From: a virus
Direction: 5' to 3' (one strand)
IMG/VR virus record: IMGVR_UViG_3300048919_000202
Location: 1 to 24,672 of that record
Length of the DNA stretch: 24,672 nucleotides
Positions 10,301 through 15,838 of the stretch are shown one piece after another. The notes beneath the pieces are model-generated. The model made no database searches. It was not told where the DNA came from and saw only the letters and a program-made list of their open reading frames with translations. A program made the translations under genes and the position numbers. Numbering within the stretch: the stretch's first letter is position 1; each line of letters begins with the position of its first letter.

Positions 10301-11966
10301 CAAGGCGGTGTCGGCGATCACTGACGCGGGCACCAATACCCTGTCGCGGCGGGTGATGCGCGGCTTCAAACGTTTCTTTACCAACATGACCACCATCACC
10401 CCGCAATTTGTGGTGGCGAACGCCATCCGCGACACGCTGGCGGCCATGGCCACGTCGCCGACCAGCGCCATCCCGCTGAAAACCGCGTTCAAGGGCGCGC
10501 TGACTTACGGCAACAACCGCCAGCGCGCCCGCCTGATGGCCAGCGGCGGCGGTTTCCACTTTGGCCAGGTCTACGGCCATGGCGCCACCGAGTTCAAGGC
10601 CTCGCTCAATGGCACCATGCGCGCCGCGCAAGTGCTCAAAGACCCGATGCTGATCCCGAACACGCTGATGAAGGCCTGGCGCAAATACCATGACGTCACC
10701 GACTTTGCGGAGAACATGAACCGCGCCGGGATTTGGGAGCACAACCAGAGCAGAGGCAAACTCAAGGCCGCGTTTGAAGCGCGCGACCTGATGGACTTCA
10801 GCGCACACGGCGATGCCGGGATTATCCGCTTCTTCACCGATGTGGTGCCGTTCCTCAATGCGCGCATCCAAGGCCTGGACAAGCTCTATCGCTCGGGCGG
10901 CAAGCCGGCGTTGAAAACCCTGTTCGGCAAGGGCACCAAATCGGACAAGCAGGCCTTCGCCCGCTTCGCGTCGGTGGTTGGTGCGCTGACCGCCTTCAGC
11001 GTGATGCTCTATCTGCGCAACAAGGACGACGAGGATTACCGCAAGCTGGAAGACTGGCAGCGCGACACCTATTGGGTGATCAAGATCGGCGGCAACATGT
11101 TCTTCATTCCGAAGCCGTTCGAAGTGGGCTCGATCGCCACCATGGGCGAGCGCCTGATGGAGCAGTTCGTGGACCCGACCGTGGGCGGCGACAAGCTGGG
11201 CAGCCGGGCCTTGCACATTCTGCTGGACACCTTCGCGATGAACCCGACGCCACAGGCATTCAAGCCGGCATTCGAGTTGTGGGCGAACGAAAACACCTTT
11301 ACCGGGCGGCCGATTGAAGACCAGTCGATGCAGCGCCTCAGCCCCAGCCTGCGCGCGCGGCCGGACACCACGCGCCTGGCGGAAGCGTCGAGCCGCGGCA
11401 TCGAAAGTGCGCTCGACGTGATCGGTGCCGGTAACTCGGCGCTGTCACCGGTGCAGATCGATCACCTGATCCAGGGTTATATGGGTGCAGTGGGCTCGAC
11501 CGCCATCGGCATGGCCGACACGTTCTGGCGTCGGGCGCAAGGCGAAGAGTTGCCGGCGCGTAGCTGGGATGAATACCAGCCGGTGAAGCGCTTCTACAAG
11601 GATTTGACCAAGGAGGACAACTACACGCGCTACGGCACCGACTTCTACACCGCGCTGAAGAAATCCGACCAGGCCTATGCCGACCTGCAACACCTGGCCA
11701 AGTATGGCGAGGAAGAGAAGGCTGTGGCGCTGGAGCAGAAAGAGGCAGATGTGCTGGCGTTGCGCGGCACCTTGAACAAGGTCAACCGGGATATGTCGCG
11801 CATTAATGCGGAAATGAAGCGCATCCAAGTGGACAAGGACATGGACGGCAAGACCAAGCGTCTGGAACTGGACCGCCTGCGCTCGATGCGCAACCTGATG
11901 ACCGAGGAAATCGGCAAGGACCTGGAGCAGCAGAAGATGACTAAGCGGGCGTCCGAGGGGAAATAA
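1326..11966 (+). CDS. giant polyvalent protein: transglycosylase, ParB-like, helicase, DNA methyltransferase, peptidase-like, LPD38-like
   Basis: A single 3546-residue frame begins at GTG 1326 behind GAGGG. Visible parts: lytic transglycosylase (about 58-175, likely catalytic Glu84 in QQESGYNP); hydrophobic helical region (about 430-580); Pro/Ala-rich linkers; ParB-like domain (about 825-920, DGHHQ at 892-896); helical module (about 1158-1282) typical of phage helicase-methylase proteins; SF2/SNF2-type helicase (about 1505-2110) with Walker A GTGTGKT 1558-1564, DEAH 1645-1648, SAT 1753-1755 and QIEGRTYRTGQ from 2054; N6-adenine-type methyltransferase (about 2170-2340) with EPSAGHG and NPPY 2257-2260; zincin-like HEMFH 2524-2528; LPD38-like region (about 2640-3440); coiled-coil tail. 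This matches the polyvalent proteins described by Iyer and Aravind, relatives in part of P1 DarB. These are thought to enter the cell with the DNA and counter restriction. The SLT domain probably helps cross the wall. The individual activities are inferred from motifs. Confidence 0.92.
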   Translation: MAENLFLKSPSAIAPTATAPTAPPMPNLQTLPPRSSSAGPLTSSAATVMSQGLLPPPDLQPLFEKYSAETGVPLNVLSALAQQESGYNPNAIGEMTKWGQAKGMLQNLDSNAKSLGINPFNAEQSIAGAARQLRERLDKGYSMEDAVKAHFGGDNREQWGEKTNAYGQEVLAKAGIIGDQLMAGKQKAAPVSPGNDLAAIQAEMDAKEPGRYKVIDPADIAQRDQQRATLASGKDALQNAQQATGAYQAPSPLTLTNQQAVEDRVNSAPAPSPLTPTNQELVQKGMAPVDTRPEDGFAAATGKQLQNFGPHMKDAVAGLVRMGSESIDNATLVGNAGSSGIIQRMQDNGDIIMVQNDRGQNTPTLRNGKLADEANIAAFIRANAGELMSPDEAGALIGMKPRAVTEWAQKTAKQAKLDTIEVRPDGPLAKYGSMIIGSTAEMIPALAASAITRNPAVGMSLIGGQVTGQGYNKGRSGGLNAQDAGNYAIAQGMAEAIPEYLPIHAILEPGKNFFKGLLKAGAAESVQEGVTQIIQDGLDKGSIDPNMTWAQARQNLADAMITGAGAGMALKAGVHGLQKAADAIPTRDREAEAAAAAQAQPAPAAEPQPPQAPEAATVAPAPAPTGPLTRAAQHYVAPEPVVAPAAAEPAGEPVTVRSSDGEMAGTLQDYQDHGQGQWTARVLADDGNAYDFTQDDGVQLERASAPIAPTAEPAQPAQATPEPAPADNIPTLTDVVAPEASPDYTSMDVPSLRAELKATATAIKADPKNKALTKRRSAIEKAIKAGINTADKAPAVTELTGDKIDKQWSRFADDSGSLNVPRADMPQIKAEHRGAMVNFLNARDIAHTQEEVPASSLKPTQEEFSPAKVKKALGYEGGDRSILISSDNHVLDGHHQWLAKVDGDQPVKVIRLDAPIQQLLDTVREFPSAETANGATAAPAPTAEPTNSLSRTASWAIRDKATGEVVMETFDKKKVDALNTDKYEAVPIQQHLAEVNQSIKAGDETGKIKPAAATEPAKPASKPVETASPAPKPASAVTEPASKPQTPQQKAKARAEAQRQAARDRMGGIKEGEQFIPSADVGYISGGETYTVDSIDSKGNVYVKRSGTNSGTHLSHADFNGAEHKGVTFAKVEPAAPATRAETAPVQPAMETPTTPAETAAELVKSAEYGASNKLVSQDRAAELRERLKKKLNGSQLNSGIDPEILALGTELAVFHIEAGVRQFAAFAKTMAEDLGQPLEKVRPYLRSWFNGARDMMEDAGHSVDGMDNADTVRAELAKLDQAPATEAKSAPVQTAPATTDKSSAVQEPAEESPTLATGVYSHKQHPEVTATVSQTDKGYAIEWAPDDVQEFKGKHAVAKAQAALSKEGYTLNEESDATSPSERVEPNRPDRTAAKSVDAPAVRNEPAAAGRRTGEPGASAVDSGADGQRNQRLPADGAAAGRESGDQRVHQPDGAFRPTLGDAGSVEPARSGGDSDTGKPVERERAAHIVDTAPATDADEFSQRLAAQKQATGTKTVRGDQANIDKALPLLLEPQRGDVLKAEQRFAVGNGMLLTNGTGTGKTASGMGLVVRSINAGKPNALVVVPSDKIASDWIKFAKMLGVNLKQLESTSDNGTDGQVITTYANFGANDSLALRDWDQVVADEAHYLSSNEKGEGTGALAKLQGLTGHPDGFYQWVRERNPKEWGAYKEAMNASRDAAKDSATTQTQKDQLAEVEGKQKALWDAIEKPAKKAWQDRWAKQQDLPKTLFLSATPFAYVKSVDYAEGYLFDYVDPAERFSNKAEIAGSAYNSGDAREKFFMQHFGYRMRYNKLTAPEAGVDSELMEQGFNQHLKDIGALSGRRLEVPYDYDRKFVMVDDAVGQKIDQGLAFLREHADGKYRKVYDAVMATFDYQRRMYLLESIKAKAVVPMIKEHMALGRKVVVFHDYNKGGGFDPFNAGLASITEADVRALAREAFAARPDIFKKMDLTGLYSPIETLSAAFPDALFFNGTVPKAKRRANADTFNDDTSGKDLIVLQSDAGREGVSLHDTTGQHMRVLINLGMPGKPVAAIQIEGRTYRTGQASDAAFRYLTTGTAWEASAFASKIAERASTAENLALGTEARGLKQSFIDAYNGAEDLAPSAEDGKGGKALDRELGAASTLTPFNRAKAFYFAQQKNTKRRDQREGTDYFATPEPVGFKMAEWANIQKGDDALEPSAGHGAIARFFPPQTNVTMVEPSYDLSQRAALANGNARIINDNFESLHRTNKYDAVVMNPPYGNGGKTAIEHVAKAAQHLREGGRIVALIPRGGLTDKRLASFLESEEAQSLHRVATFVMPASTFERAGTSVNTQVIVLEKHSNPDDALNIHARTVDLSNAQSTGELFDRIEHLDLPDRMPSSKPEPKPVMIEHVTGKGKTITGIVRTDLTKDEAKEIDPYTFPKNGGFFIRSKYLGDGNRLSVATPVGEPASHEEVRDAITQGPFGPVVKKLIDAGHIVVHGNVQSLPDGVTPVRGMQAVTTPDGTVHLIAANLTPGNANGVLLHEMFHSGGEQLVGSKRWAELMQRLDALHRQAEQSTGKAREVFDRARERVKQAQDQGAVADGMTAEEFGAYAIEEHAQLPAAFRKWVDDLVGAIKHWLFSRYGKQLGQVTPAQLRAMAKDALVSMALAKRGELFGPAGTMFSVKLSEHFDDIKNNADATSFSDKIGPVKLPQRMADRWRQLTDNLGLRIRQAAVDRYAPLMRNDQALYGADTLEGSIASSSWVLARMSQAAGGAVDALLHHGRIYLDPVEKVIDLHDNSKGLGDTLNKLGSVAEMTRFMGWIAANRSKRLLGEGRENLFTPAEIEAGIKFSGGKLADGKSRSILYQQVWKEFQQHRDDVLGIAEQSGIITPEQRATWSDEFYVPFYRVIDSENLGGPSSGGGGLSRQQAFKKLKGGKQHLNDLLENTLLNFHHLVQASLKNQAATQAMDNAEQLGIADKTTEAHRDKKASTFVMENGIKQWYNVNDPLTFKAVSAITDAGTNTLSRRVMRGFKRFFTNMTTITPQFVVANAIRDTLAAMATSPTSAIPLKTAFKGALTYGNNRQRARLMASGGGFHFGQVYGHGATEFKASLNGTMRAAQVLKDPMLIPNTLMKAWRKYHDVTDFAENMNRAGIWEHNQSRGKLKAAFEARDLMDFSAHGDAGIIRFFTDVVPFLNARIQGLDKLYRSGGKPALKTLFGKGTKSDKQAFARFASVVGALTAFSVMLYLRNKDDEDYRKLEDWQRDTYWVIKIGGNMFFIPKPFEVGSIATMGERLMEQFVDPTVGGDKLGSRALHILLDTFAMNPTPQAFKPAFELWANENTFTGRPIEDQSMQRLSPSLRARPDTTRLAEASSRGIESALDVIGAGNSALSPVQIDHLIQGYMGAVGSTAIGMADTFWRRAQGEELPARSWDEYQPVKRFYKDLTKEDNYTRYGTDFYTALKKSDQAYADLQHLAKYGEEEKAVALEQKEADVLALRGTLNKVNRDMSRINAEMKRIQVDKDMDGKTKRLELDRLRSMRNLMTEEIGKDLEQQKMTKRASEGK
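5455..5844 (+). CDS. nested out-of-frame gene inside the polyvalent gene, 129 aa, unknown function
   Basis: ATG 5455 is preceded by GAGGA (5445-5449) with five bases between, and the frame closes at TAG 5842-5844. By hand count about 104 of its 129 codons end in G or C, against about 58 of 130 in the polyvalent frame over the same bases, so the nested frame carries the host-like codon signature. The product is a globular, helical, Gln/Ala/Leu-rich soluble protein (for example LLFAMSQPQLDAAL) with no Cys, signal peptide or membrane segment. The polyvalent frame here encodes only a low-complexity linker between a small module (ending near residue 1375) and the helicase (starting near 1505). The nested gene fills exactly that linker. 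I do not recognise a family. An alternative is a pair of compensating frameshifts, but the well-placed RBS and the stop codon argue against it. Confidence 0.78.
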   Translation: MQQVPASVWNQIAQTEPLQNPSMRLLFAMSQPQLDAALASQAQALSTAGQTDSVINAYQLMAPLLAENQAISAYINRTGHSDLRSAMPEVLNPPEAVAIATQENPLSANEQRTLLTLLRPLMPTSSVNV

Positions 11967-12165
11967 AGGCAATTGCCACCACCAGCACCGGAACCATCAC
12001 GACCGGTGCCTTGACCAGGCAGATGACCAAGAGGCCGAGCGGCAGCCAGCCAAAGACGATCAGCAGGAAGCCGCCGAGGCCTTGCCAGTGGCGCGGCACC
12101 TGCGTGTAGATAAAGGCGCCAATGATGGTCAGCAGCACGCCAAGGCCGATGAAGTCAGACAGCAT
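11941..12165 (-). CDS. small three-helix membrane protein, inverted within the late region
   Basis: A 74-residue protein starts at ATG 12165 behind GGAG (nine-base spacing) on the - strand, opposite to the surrounding late genes. Three hydrophobic stretches (about residues 4-20, 29-50 and 52-68) nearly fill it, leaving a short basic loop around residues 22-26 and a polar tail. Its 3' end overlaps the last 26 bases of the convergent polyvalent gene. It has its own extended -10 promoter and an overlapping dyad, so it is probably expressed independently of the lytic late transcript, for example in the lysogen. Such inverted, self-promoted single genes are often 'morons'; a superinfection-exclusion role is possible but not shown. 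No named family is recognised. Confidence 0.72.
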   Translation of the reverse strand: MLSDFIGLGVLLTIIGAFIYTQVPRHWQGLGGFLLIVFGWLPLGLLVICLVKAPVVMVPVLVVAIAFISPRTPA

Positions 12166-12185
12166 AAGGTCGTGCTCCGGTGATA

Positions 12186-12205
12186 AGTGCTGGTATGATA
12201 GCACT
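12186..12205. repeat. 20-bp dyad (6-bp arms) over the inverted gene's promoter
   Basis: AGTGCT (12186-12191) and AGCACT (12200-12205) are perfect inverted repeats separated by eight bases. They straddle the -10 element of the - strand gene and its probable start point, as expected for an operator. They could also form a short hairpin in a + strand transcript. Function is inferred from position. Confidence 0.45.
12195..12203 (-). promoter_or_regulatory. extended -10 promoter for the inverted membrane-protein gene
   Basis: Read on the - strand the bases are TGC-TATCAT, which is an extended -10 (TGn) with five of six matches to TATAAT. No -35 is recognisable 17 bases upstream, as is tolerated with extended -10 promoters. 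The expected start point is about 20 bases before ATG 12165, leaving room for the GGAG ribosome site. Confidence 0.5.
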
Positions 12206-12486
12206 GCCGAATGGTGGCGCCTCTGGGTGTTCATCAGATACGGCTTGGGAACTGGCGCGTGATCCGGCCCCGAGCCGTCCAAGAGGGTAGCGGCGTATCC
12301 GATTGGGCCTCTGAACAGTGATGGCCGCCACTGAATTGCGCTTAGCGGCTGATGTACCCCCTCCTGACTCCCCTGTTTTCCTCATTTCTGTCTGGCAATC
12401 AGCCATTACGTCGTCATTTGGTTCCGTAACAGCACCATAGCGACTATTATCTGACCATATTTTACTGATCTGGCCAGGGGCGCCGC
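12206..12486. other. intergenic region upstream of the lysis cassette
   Basis: I see no convincing gene here. There is an imperfect hairpin at 12316-12333 (CAGTG/CACTG arms) and a pyrimidine-rich stretch at about 12357-12400. A TATTAT at 12445-12450 could be a -10 for the lysis genes, but no good -35 accompanies it. CAGGGG just before 12481 is the Shine-Dalgarno of the first lysis gene. A late-gene activator site could lie here but cannot be named. Confidence 0.4.
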
Positions 12487-12870
12487 ATGAATGAAGAACT
12501 GAAACAGGCCGTCGAGGCGGTGGCGAAAGACCCCACCGGTTACGGCTGGATGACCTACTTGTGGGTATGTTTGATTGCCGCGTGGGGCGGGCTGGTGCGG
12601 TTCCTCAATTCGATGCGCGAGCGCAAGGAGTCCTTCAGTGCGGCGATGGTCACGCTGATGACGGGCTTGATCACCTCGGTGTTTGTCGGCGTGTTGACCT
12701 TCTACGCCTGCGAAATCGCCAATTTTGACAAGCTGTGGACGGCCATTTGCGTGGCAGTCACCGGCCACCTCGGCGCCCAGGCCATGCAAGTGTTCGAGAA
12801 GGCCATTCTCGGCCGCCTGAAGCTGGTCTTCGGCGTCACCCCTTCCGCTGACCCAGGTAATACCCCATGA
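12487..12870 (+). CDS. holin, LydA/phage_holin_3-like
   Basis: A 127-residue protein has a polar N-terminus and three hydrophobic stretches at about residues 20-40, 52-76 and 83-100, then a polar Pro-containing tail. Size, topology and the overlap with a muramidase gene identify it as a holin that would open the inner membrane for the endolysin. Its stop overlaps the next start as ATGA (12867-12870), so translation is coupled. AGGGG lies six bases before ATG. The exact holin family is a judgement from pattern, less sure than the role. Confidence 0.8.
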   Translation: MNEELKQAVEAVAKDPTGYGWMTYLWVCLIAAWGGLVRFLNSMRERKESFSAAMVTLMTGLITSVFVGVLTFYACEIANFDKLWTAICVAVTGHLGAQAMQVFEKAILGRLKLVFGVTPSADPGNTP

Positions 12871-13454
12871 ACCCCCCGTTGATTCTCGCCGACTTCGAGC
12901 TGGCCGCCGCCACCCTGCGCGTACCGGTGGCCGCCATCCGCGCCTTTGCCGAAGTGGAATCGCGCGGCGCCGGCTTCTTGCCGGACGATCGGCCGGTGAT
13001 TCTGTTCGAGCGCCATGTGTTCCGCCGCCAGCTGATCGCCCACGGCGCCAACCTGGCCACCGTCGCCGACCTGGAGCGCACCCGCCCCGACCTGTGCAAC
13101 AAAACCCCGGGCGGCTACGGCGCCAGCTCCAAGGAATGGAATCGCATGGATGACGCGGTGAAGATCAATCGCGCGGCGGCGCTGGAGTCGGCCAGCTACG
13201 GCGCCTTCCAGGTGATGGGCTTCAACTGGAAGCGCTGCGGGTATGCCAGCGTGCAGGACTTCGTCAACGCCATGTTCAAGAGTTCGGCGGCGCACCTGGA
13301 CAGCTTCGTACGCTACATCCAGTCCGACGCCAACCTGCTGAAGGCCTTGCGTGCGCAGGACTGGCCGATGGCCGCCCGACTGTATAACGGGGCGAACTTC
13401 CAGATTAACCACTACGACACCAAACTCGCCGAGGCCTTTGCCCGGTACAGCTAA
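12867..13454 (+). CDS. endolysin, N-acetylmuramidase (DUF3380 family)
   Basis: A 195-residue single-domain enzyme. The N-terminal AFAEVESRG block (Glu29 and Glu31) and the RPVILFERHVF block are characteristic of the N-acetylmuramidase family PF11860. Conserved SYGAFQVMGFN and a C-terminal YNGANF stretch follow. It would cut the glycan backbone of peptidoglycan after holin release. There is no signal peptide or added wall-binding domain, so it depends on the holin. It overlaps the holin gene by four bases and is followed after 12 bases by another lysis-cassette gene. Confidence 0.92.
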   Translation: MNPPLILADFELAAATLRVPVAAIRAFAEVESRGAGFLPDDRPVILFERHVFRRQLIAHGANLATVADLERTRPDLCNKTPGGYGASSKEWNRMDDAVKINRAAALESASYGAFQVMGFNWKRCGYASVQDFVNAMFKSSAAHLDSFVRYIQSDANLLKALRAQDWPMAARLYNGANFQINHYDTKLAEAFARYS

Positions 13455-13466
13455 GGGGATGACAGC

Positions 13467-14003
13467 ATGGCGGACTGGCAAAAGATGTTGAGCGCGGTAG
13501 CTCCATGGATTGGTGCGGCGGCTACCGGGGGCGTACCGGCGCTGGTGGGCATGGCAGCGGTGCAAGTGGGCCAGGCCTTCGGCACGGACGTGAAAGCCAC
13601 CACCGACGCCATCGCCCAGGCCATCGGTGGCGCGAGCCCTGACCAGCTGCTGGCGCTGAAGTCCGCCGACAATGACTTTGCCGCGAAGATGCAGGCGCTG
13701 GGCTTCCAGAATACCCAAGCCCTGGAGCAGATCGCCGCCAATGACCGTGACAGCGCGCGCAAGCGTCAAACAGCCATGGGTGACTGGACGCCTTCAATCA
13801 TCAGCTTCCTGATCATCGCGGCCTTCTCGGCAGTGATGTACCTGTTCATGACCCAAGAAATGCCCGAGCAGGGCGCGATGCGCGATTCCATGCTGATCAT
13901 GATCGGCACCTTGGCCGCCGCGTTCACGCAGGTGACCAATTATTATCTCGGTTCCTCGGCGGGGAGTGCGGCCAAAACCGAGATCATGGGGCGCAGGCCG
14001 TGA
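13467..14003 (+). CDS. second holin-like protein (GTA-type 3TM holin family)
   Basis: A 178-residue protein with a hydrophobic Gly/Ala-rich N-terminal segment (about residues 8-35), a polar helical middle (about 40-105) and two C-terminal membrane segments (about 109-128 and 142-162). This layout matches the 3TM holin family PF11351, often found beside phage muramidases. It may be an accessory holin or antiholin to the first holin. AAGGGG upstream is a good Shine-Dalgarno for ATG 13467. Its TGA stop overlaps the next gene's GTG start. No separate Rz/Rz1 spanin pair is recognised in the cassette. Confidence 0.75.
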   Translation: MADWQKMLSAVAPWIGAAATGGVPALVGMAAVQVGQAFGTDVKATTDAIAQAIGGASPDQLLALKSADNDFAAKMQALGFQNTQALEQIAANDRDSARKRQTAMGDWTPSIISFLIIAAFSAVMYLFMTQEMPEQGAMRDSMLIMIGTLAAAFTQVTNYYLGSSAGSAAKTEIMGRRP

Positions 14004-14467
14004 GTTCCTTCACGGCGTTCTCGGCGCCGTTGCTGATCCAATACGACCTGTCCGCCAGCCAGGCGCTGGGCGCGGATCACTGGCGGGTGGCCAAGGAATT
14101 CAAATACTTCATCGGTAGCGAAAACTCCCAGCGCTTTATCACTGTGCCGGCCGGCTACTTGACCGACGGCGCCAGCGTGCCGCGCGCCTTGTGGTCGATC
14201 ATCCCGCCCTGGGGCGCCTACGGTCAGGCCGCCGTCGTGCATGACATCCTGTGTGAATACCTGTCGATCATGGTCGCCGGCAAGCTGACGCCGATCACGC
14301 GTGAGCGCGCCGATGAAATCTTTGCAGAAGCCATGACAGTGCTACAGGTGCCGTCGCATGACGTCGCCCTGATCAGTGAGGGGGTGAAACTCTATCGCCT
14401 GGCCAGCGGCGCCAGCGCCCCCACCAATCGGCCCGAAAAGCGCGCACTCGAAGCGAGTTGGGCATGA
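14000..14467 (+). CDS. DUF1353 family protein
   Basis: A 155-residue protein. The VPAGYLTDGASVPRALWSII block (about residues 49-68) followed by AAVVHDILCEYL is the signature of DUF1353 (PF07087), a phage family of unknown biochemical function commonly found near lysis or tail genes. I chose GTG 14000 because it overlaps the preceding stop (GTGA) and gives the full family length. There is no membrane segment or signal peptide. The His-Asp pair in VVHDIL is conserved in the family, but no activity can be assigned. Confidence 0.85.
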   Translation: MSSFTAFSAPLLIQYDLSASQALGADHWRVAKEFKYFIGSENSQRFITVPAGYLTDGASVPRALWSIIPPWGAYGQAAVVHDILCEYLSIMVAGKLTPITRERADEIFAEAMTVLQVPSHDVALISEGVKLYRLASGASAPTNRPEKRALEASWA

Positions 14468-15009
14468 GCGGCTTCATCGATTACCGCGACTATCCCGAGC
14501 TGGTGCCGCTGGTGGACGGCCTGCGCACTCAATGGCAAGCCTTGCGCCAGGAAGCGCGCGCCGAGATAGGCGCCTTCATCAAGAGTCCCGAGGTCGATAT
14601 TCAGGATGCCGACGACATCCGCCTGTTCATCCTGCCGCTGAAGTGGCAAGGGCAGACGGTGAATGCCGGGCATGGTTTGGCGTATGCCGAGGAAATACTT
14701 GATCGCGTACCGGTCACCGCTGAGGCCATTGCCAACCCGCTGGTGGTATCGGTGATGTTCTCGCTGTCGGTGCCGGGCCTTGAGCTGATCCCGCACATCG
14801 ACAACGAGGAATGGATCGGCGCCGTGTGGCGCATTCATATCGGGCTCGATTGCCCGGACGGGTGCGGGCTGATGGTCGACGGCCAGGTGCAAACCTGGCA
14901 GGACGGTGAAGCGCTGATGTTCGACAGCGCGCGGGTAGAACACTCGGCGTGGAACCGAGGCGCCGCCCCGCGCTTGATACTGATCGTCGACGTTAAGCGA
15001 TTGGCGTAG
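14464..15009 (+). CDS. aspartyl/asparaginyl beta-hydroxylase-like dioxygenase
   Basis: A 181-residue protein whose C-terminal half matches the double-stranded beta-helix of the 2-oxoglutarate/Fe(II) Asp/Asn beta-hydroxylase family (PF05118). Visible features are HID (His111, Asp113), RIHIGLDCP, GLMVDGQ, WQDGEALMFD, the distal metal-type His160 in VEHSAWN, and Arg170 for 2-oxoglutarate. The family includes protein hydroxylases and the lipid A hydroxylase LpxO, so the substrate could be protein or lipid. ATG 14464 overlaps the previous stop (ATGA) and is preferred over an in-frame TTG six bases upstream. It is the last gene of the lysis cassette and overlaps the convergent gene by 17 bases. Confidence 0.82.
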   Translation: MSGFIDYRDYPELVPLVDGLRTQWQALRQEARAEIGAFIKSPEVDIQDADDIRLFILPLKWQGQTVNAGHGLAYAEEILDRVPVTAEAIANPLVVSVMFSLSVPGLELIPHIDNEEWIGAVWRIHIGLDCPDGCGLMVDGQVQTWQDGEALMFDSARVEHSAWNRGAAPRLILIVDVKRLA

Positions 15010-15685
15010 CGGCGCACGGCCCGCTGTGACCGGCCCGGCGTGAGCAGGTCCAGCCTCGTGGTGGTAACAGGCACTTGTGCGGTTCGGCGATGCTGTAAAA
15101 GAATACCTCGTCTTGCTCTAGCGAGTGCTCCCCGTTCATTTGCACGGCCGCGAACCACTTACCGTCCTTGAACAGCATGTACTGGCTCGCTTCGCCCTGC
15201 GCTTCCCAGGTTAGGCCGGGCACGGTTTGCGGTATAGGCTGAGCCATCATTTCCCGTACCTCGGCGCTGATCGCGGTCAGGATTTCAGCGGCCATCGGGT
15301 TCTTGAACACCATGGTTGCGCCGTCGGTGGCGCGCTTTATTGGCGGCGGATCGATCAAGCCCAGGATGTGCATCAGCTGCTTGGTCGGCACGGCACGGTA
15401 TTTCGGCAAGCTGCTACGGCAGTCCATAGGGAATGGCTGGCAGTCCGGGCACGGCGCCTCGCCCTGCTCGAAAGATTCCGGCGTCTGCCCGGTCGTATAG
15501 CTGATGACGCCGTGATCTTCGCAGGTGGCGCAGGTCGGAGGCTTGACCGGATGATCAACGAAGTAGCATTGCACCGCTGTGCGCATCTGCGTGAACACGG
15601 CGTCGCGCGCCATCGTGTTGCCCATGATGGCGCGCTCTATCTCGTCGAAGCGGTCGCGCAGGTCTTGCGGTATTGGATGGGTCAT
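14993..15685 (-). CDS. hypothetical zinc-binding phage protein
   Basis: A 230-residue protein starting at ATG 15685 behind a strong AGAGGTGA. It has a CxxC-x23-CxxC zinc site (Cys52, Cys55, Cys79, Cys82) and a second Cys/His cluster at the C-terminus (HKC...WTC...GHSGPC, about residues 203-225). The region between is mixed alpha/beta without known catalytic motifs. It is the last gene of the leftward early operon and its end overlaps the convergent hydroxylase gene. Function is unknown; nucleic-acid or protein binding through zinc is a guess. Confidence 0.72.
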   Translation of the reverse strand: MTHPIPQDLRDRFDEIERAIMGNTMARDAVFTQMRTAVQCYFVDHPVKPPTCATCEDHGVISYTTGQTPESFEQGEAPCPDCQPFPMDCRSSLPKYRAVPTKQLMHILGLIDPPPIKRATDGATMVFKNPMAAEILTAISAEVREMMAQPIPQTVPGLTWEAQGEASQYMLFKDGKWFAAVQMNGEHSLEQDEVFFYSIAEPHKCLLPPRGWTCSRRAGHSGPCAATPIA

Positions 15686-15700
15686 AGATCACCTCTGAAT

Positions 15701-15838
15701 TTAAAAGACTTCGATTTCACCGCGCGGCCAGATCAGTCGGGCATCACGCAGCGCCTCGGCATGGTCGATGCTTTCACCACCGCCCATTTGAAACACGCCG
15801 TAGCCTGGCACGCGTACGAACCATGATTTCTTTTTCAT
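15701..15838 (-). CDS. 45-residue hypothetical protein
   Basis: The start is ATG 15838, which overlaps the stop of the upstream zinc-finger gene (ATGA). The small basic N-terminus (MKKKSWFVRVPGYG) is followed by an acidic helix. The PGYGVF...IDHAEALRDARL pattern recalls short phage proteins that hold a single beta-hairpin and helix. No family is named. Support comes from translational coupling on both sides and a coherent sequence; a longer frame back to 15976 is out-of-phase readthrough of the zinc-finger gene. Confidence 0.55.
   Translation of the reverse strand: MKKKSWFVRVPGYGVFQMGGGESIDHAEALRDARLIWPRGEIEVF

Noticed and set aside
6843-11216. Very long - strand open frame (over 1400 codons) opposite the polyvalent gene
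   Set aside because: It mirrors the G/C-ending codons of the + strand gene, reads as His/Val/Gly/Arg-rich low-quality sequence and has no motif or ribosome site. It is an antisense shadow.
12155-12406. An 83-codon - strand frame before the small membrane protein
   Set aside because: Codon use is not host-like, the sequence has no recognisable pattern, and it covers the promoter and start of the better-supported gene.
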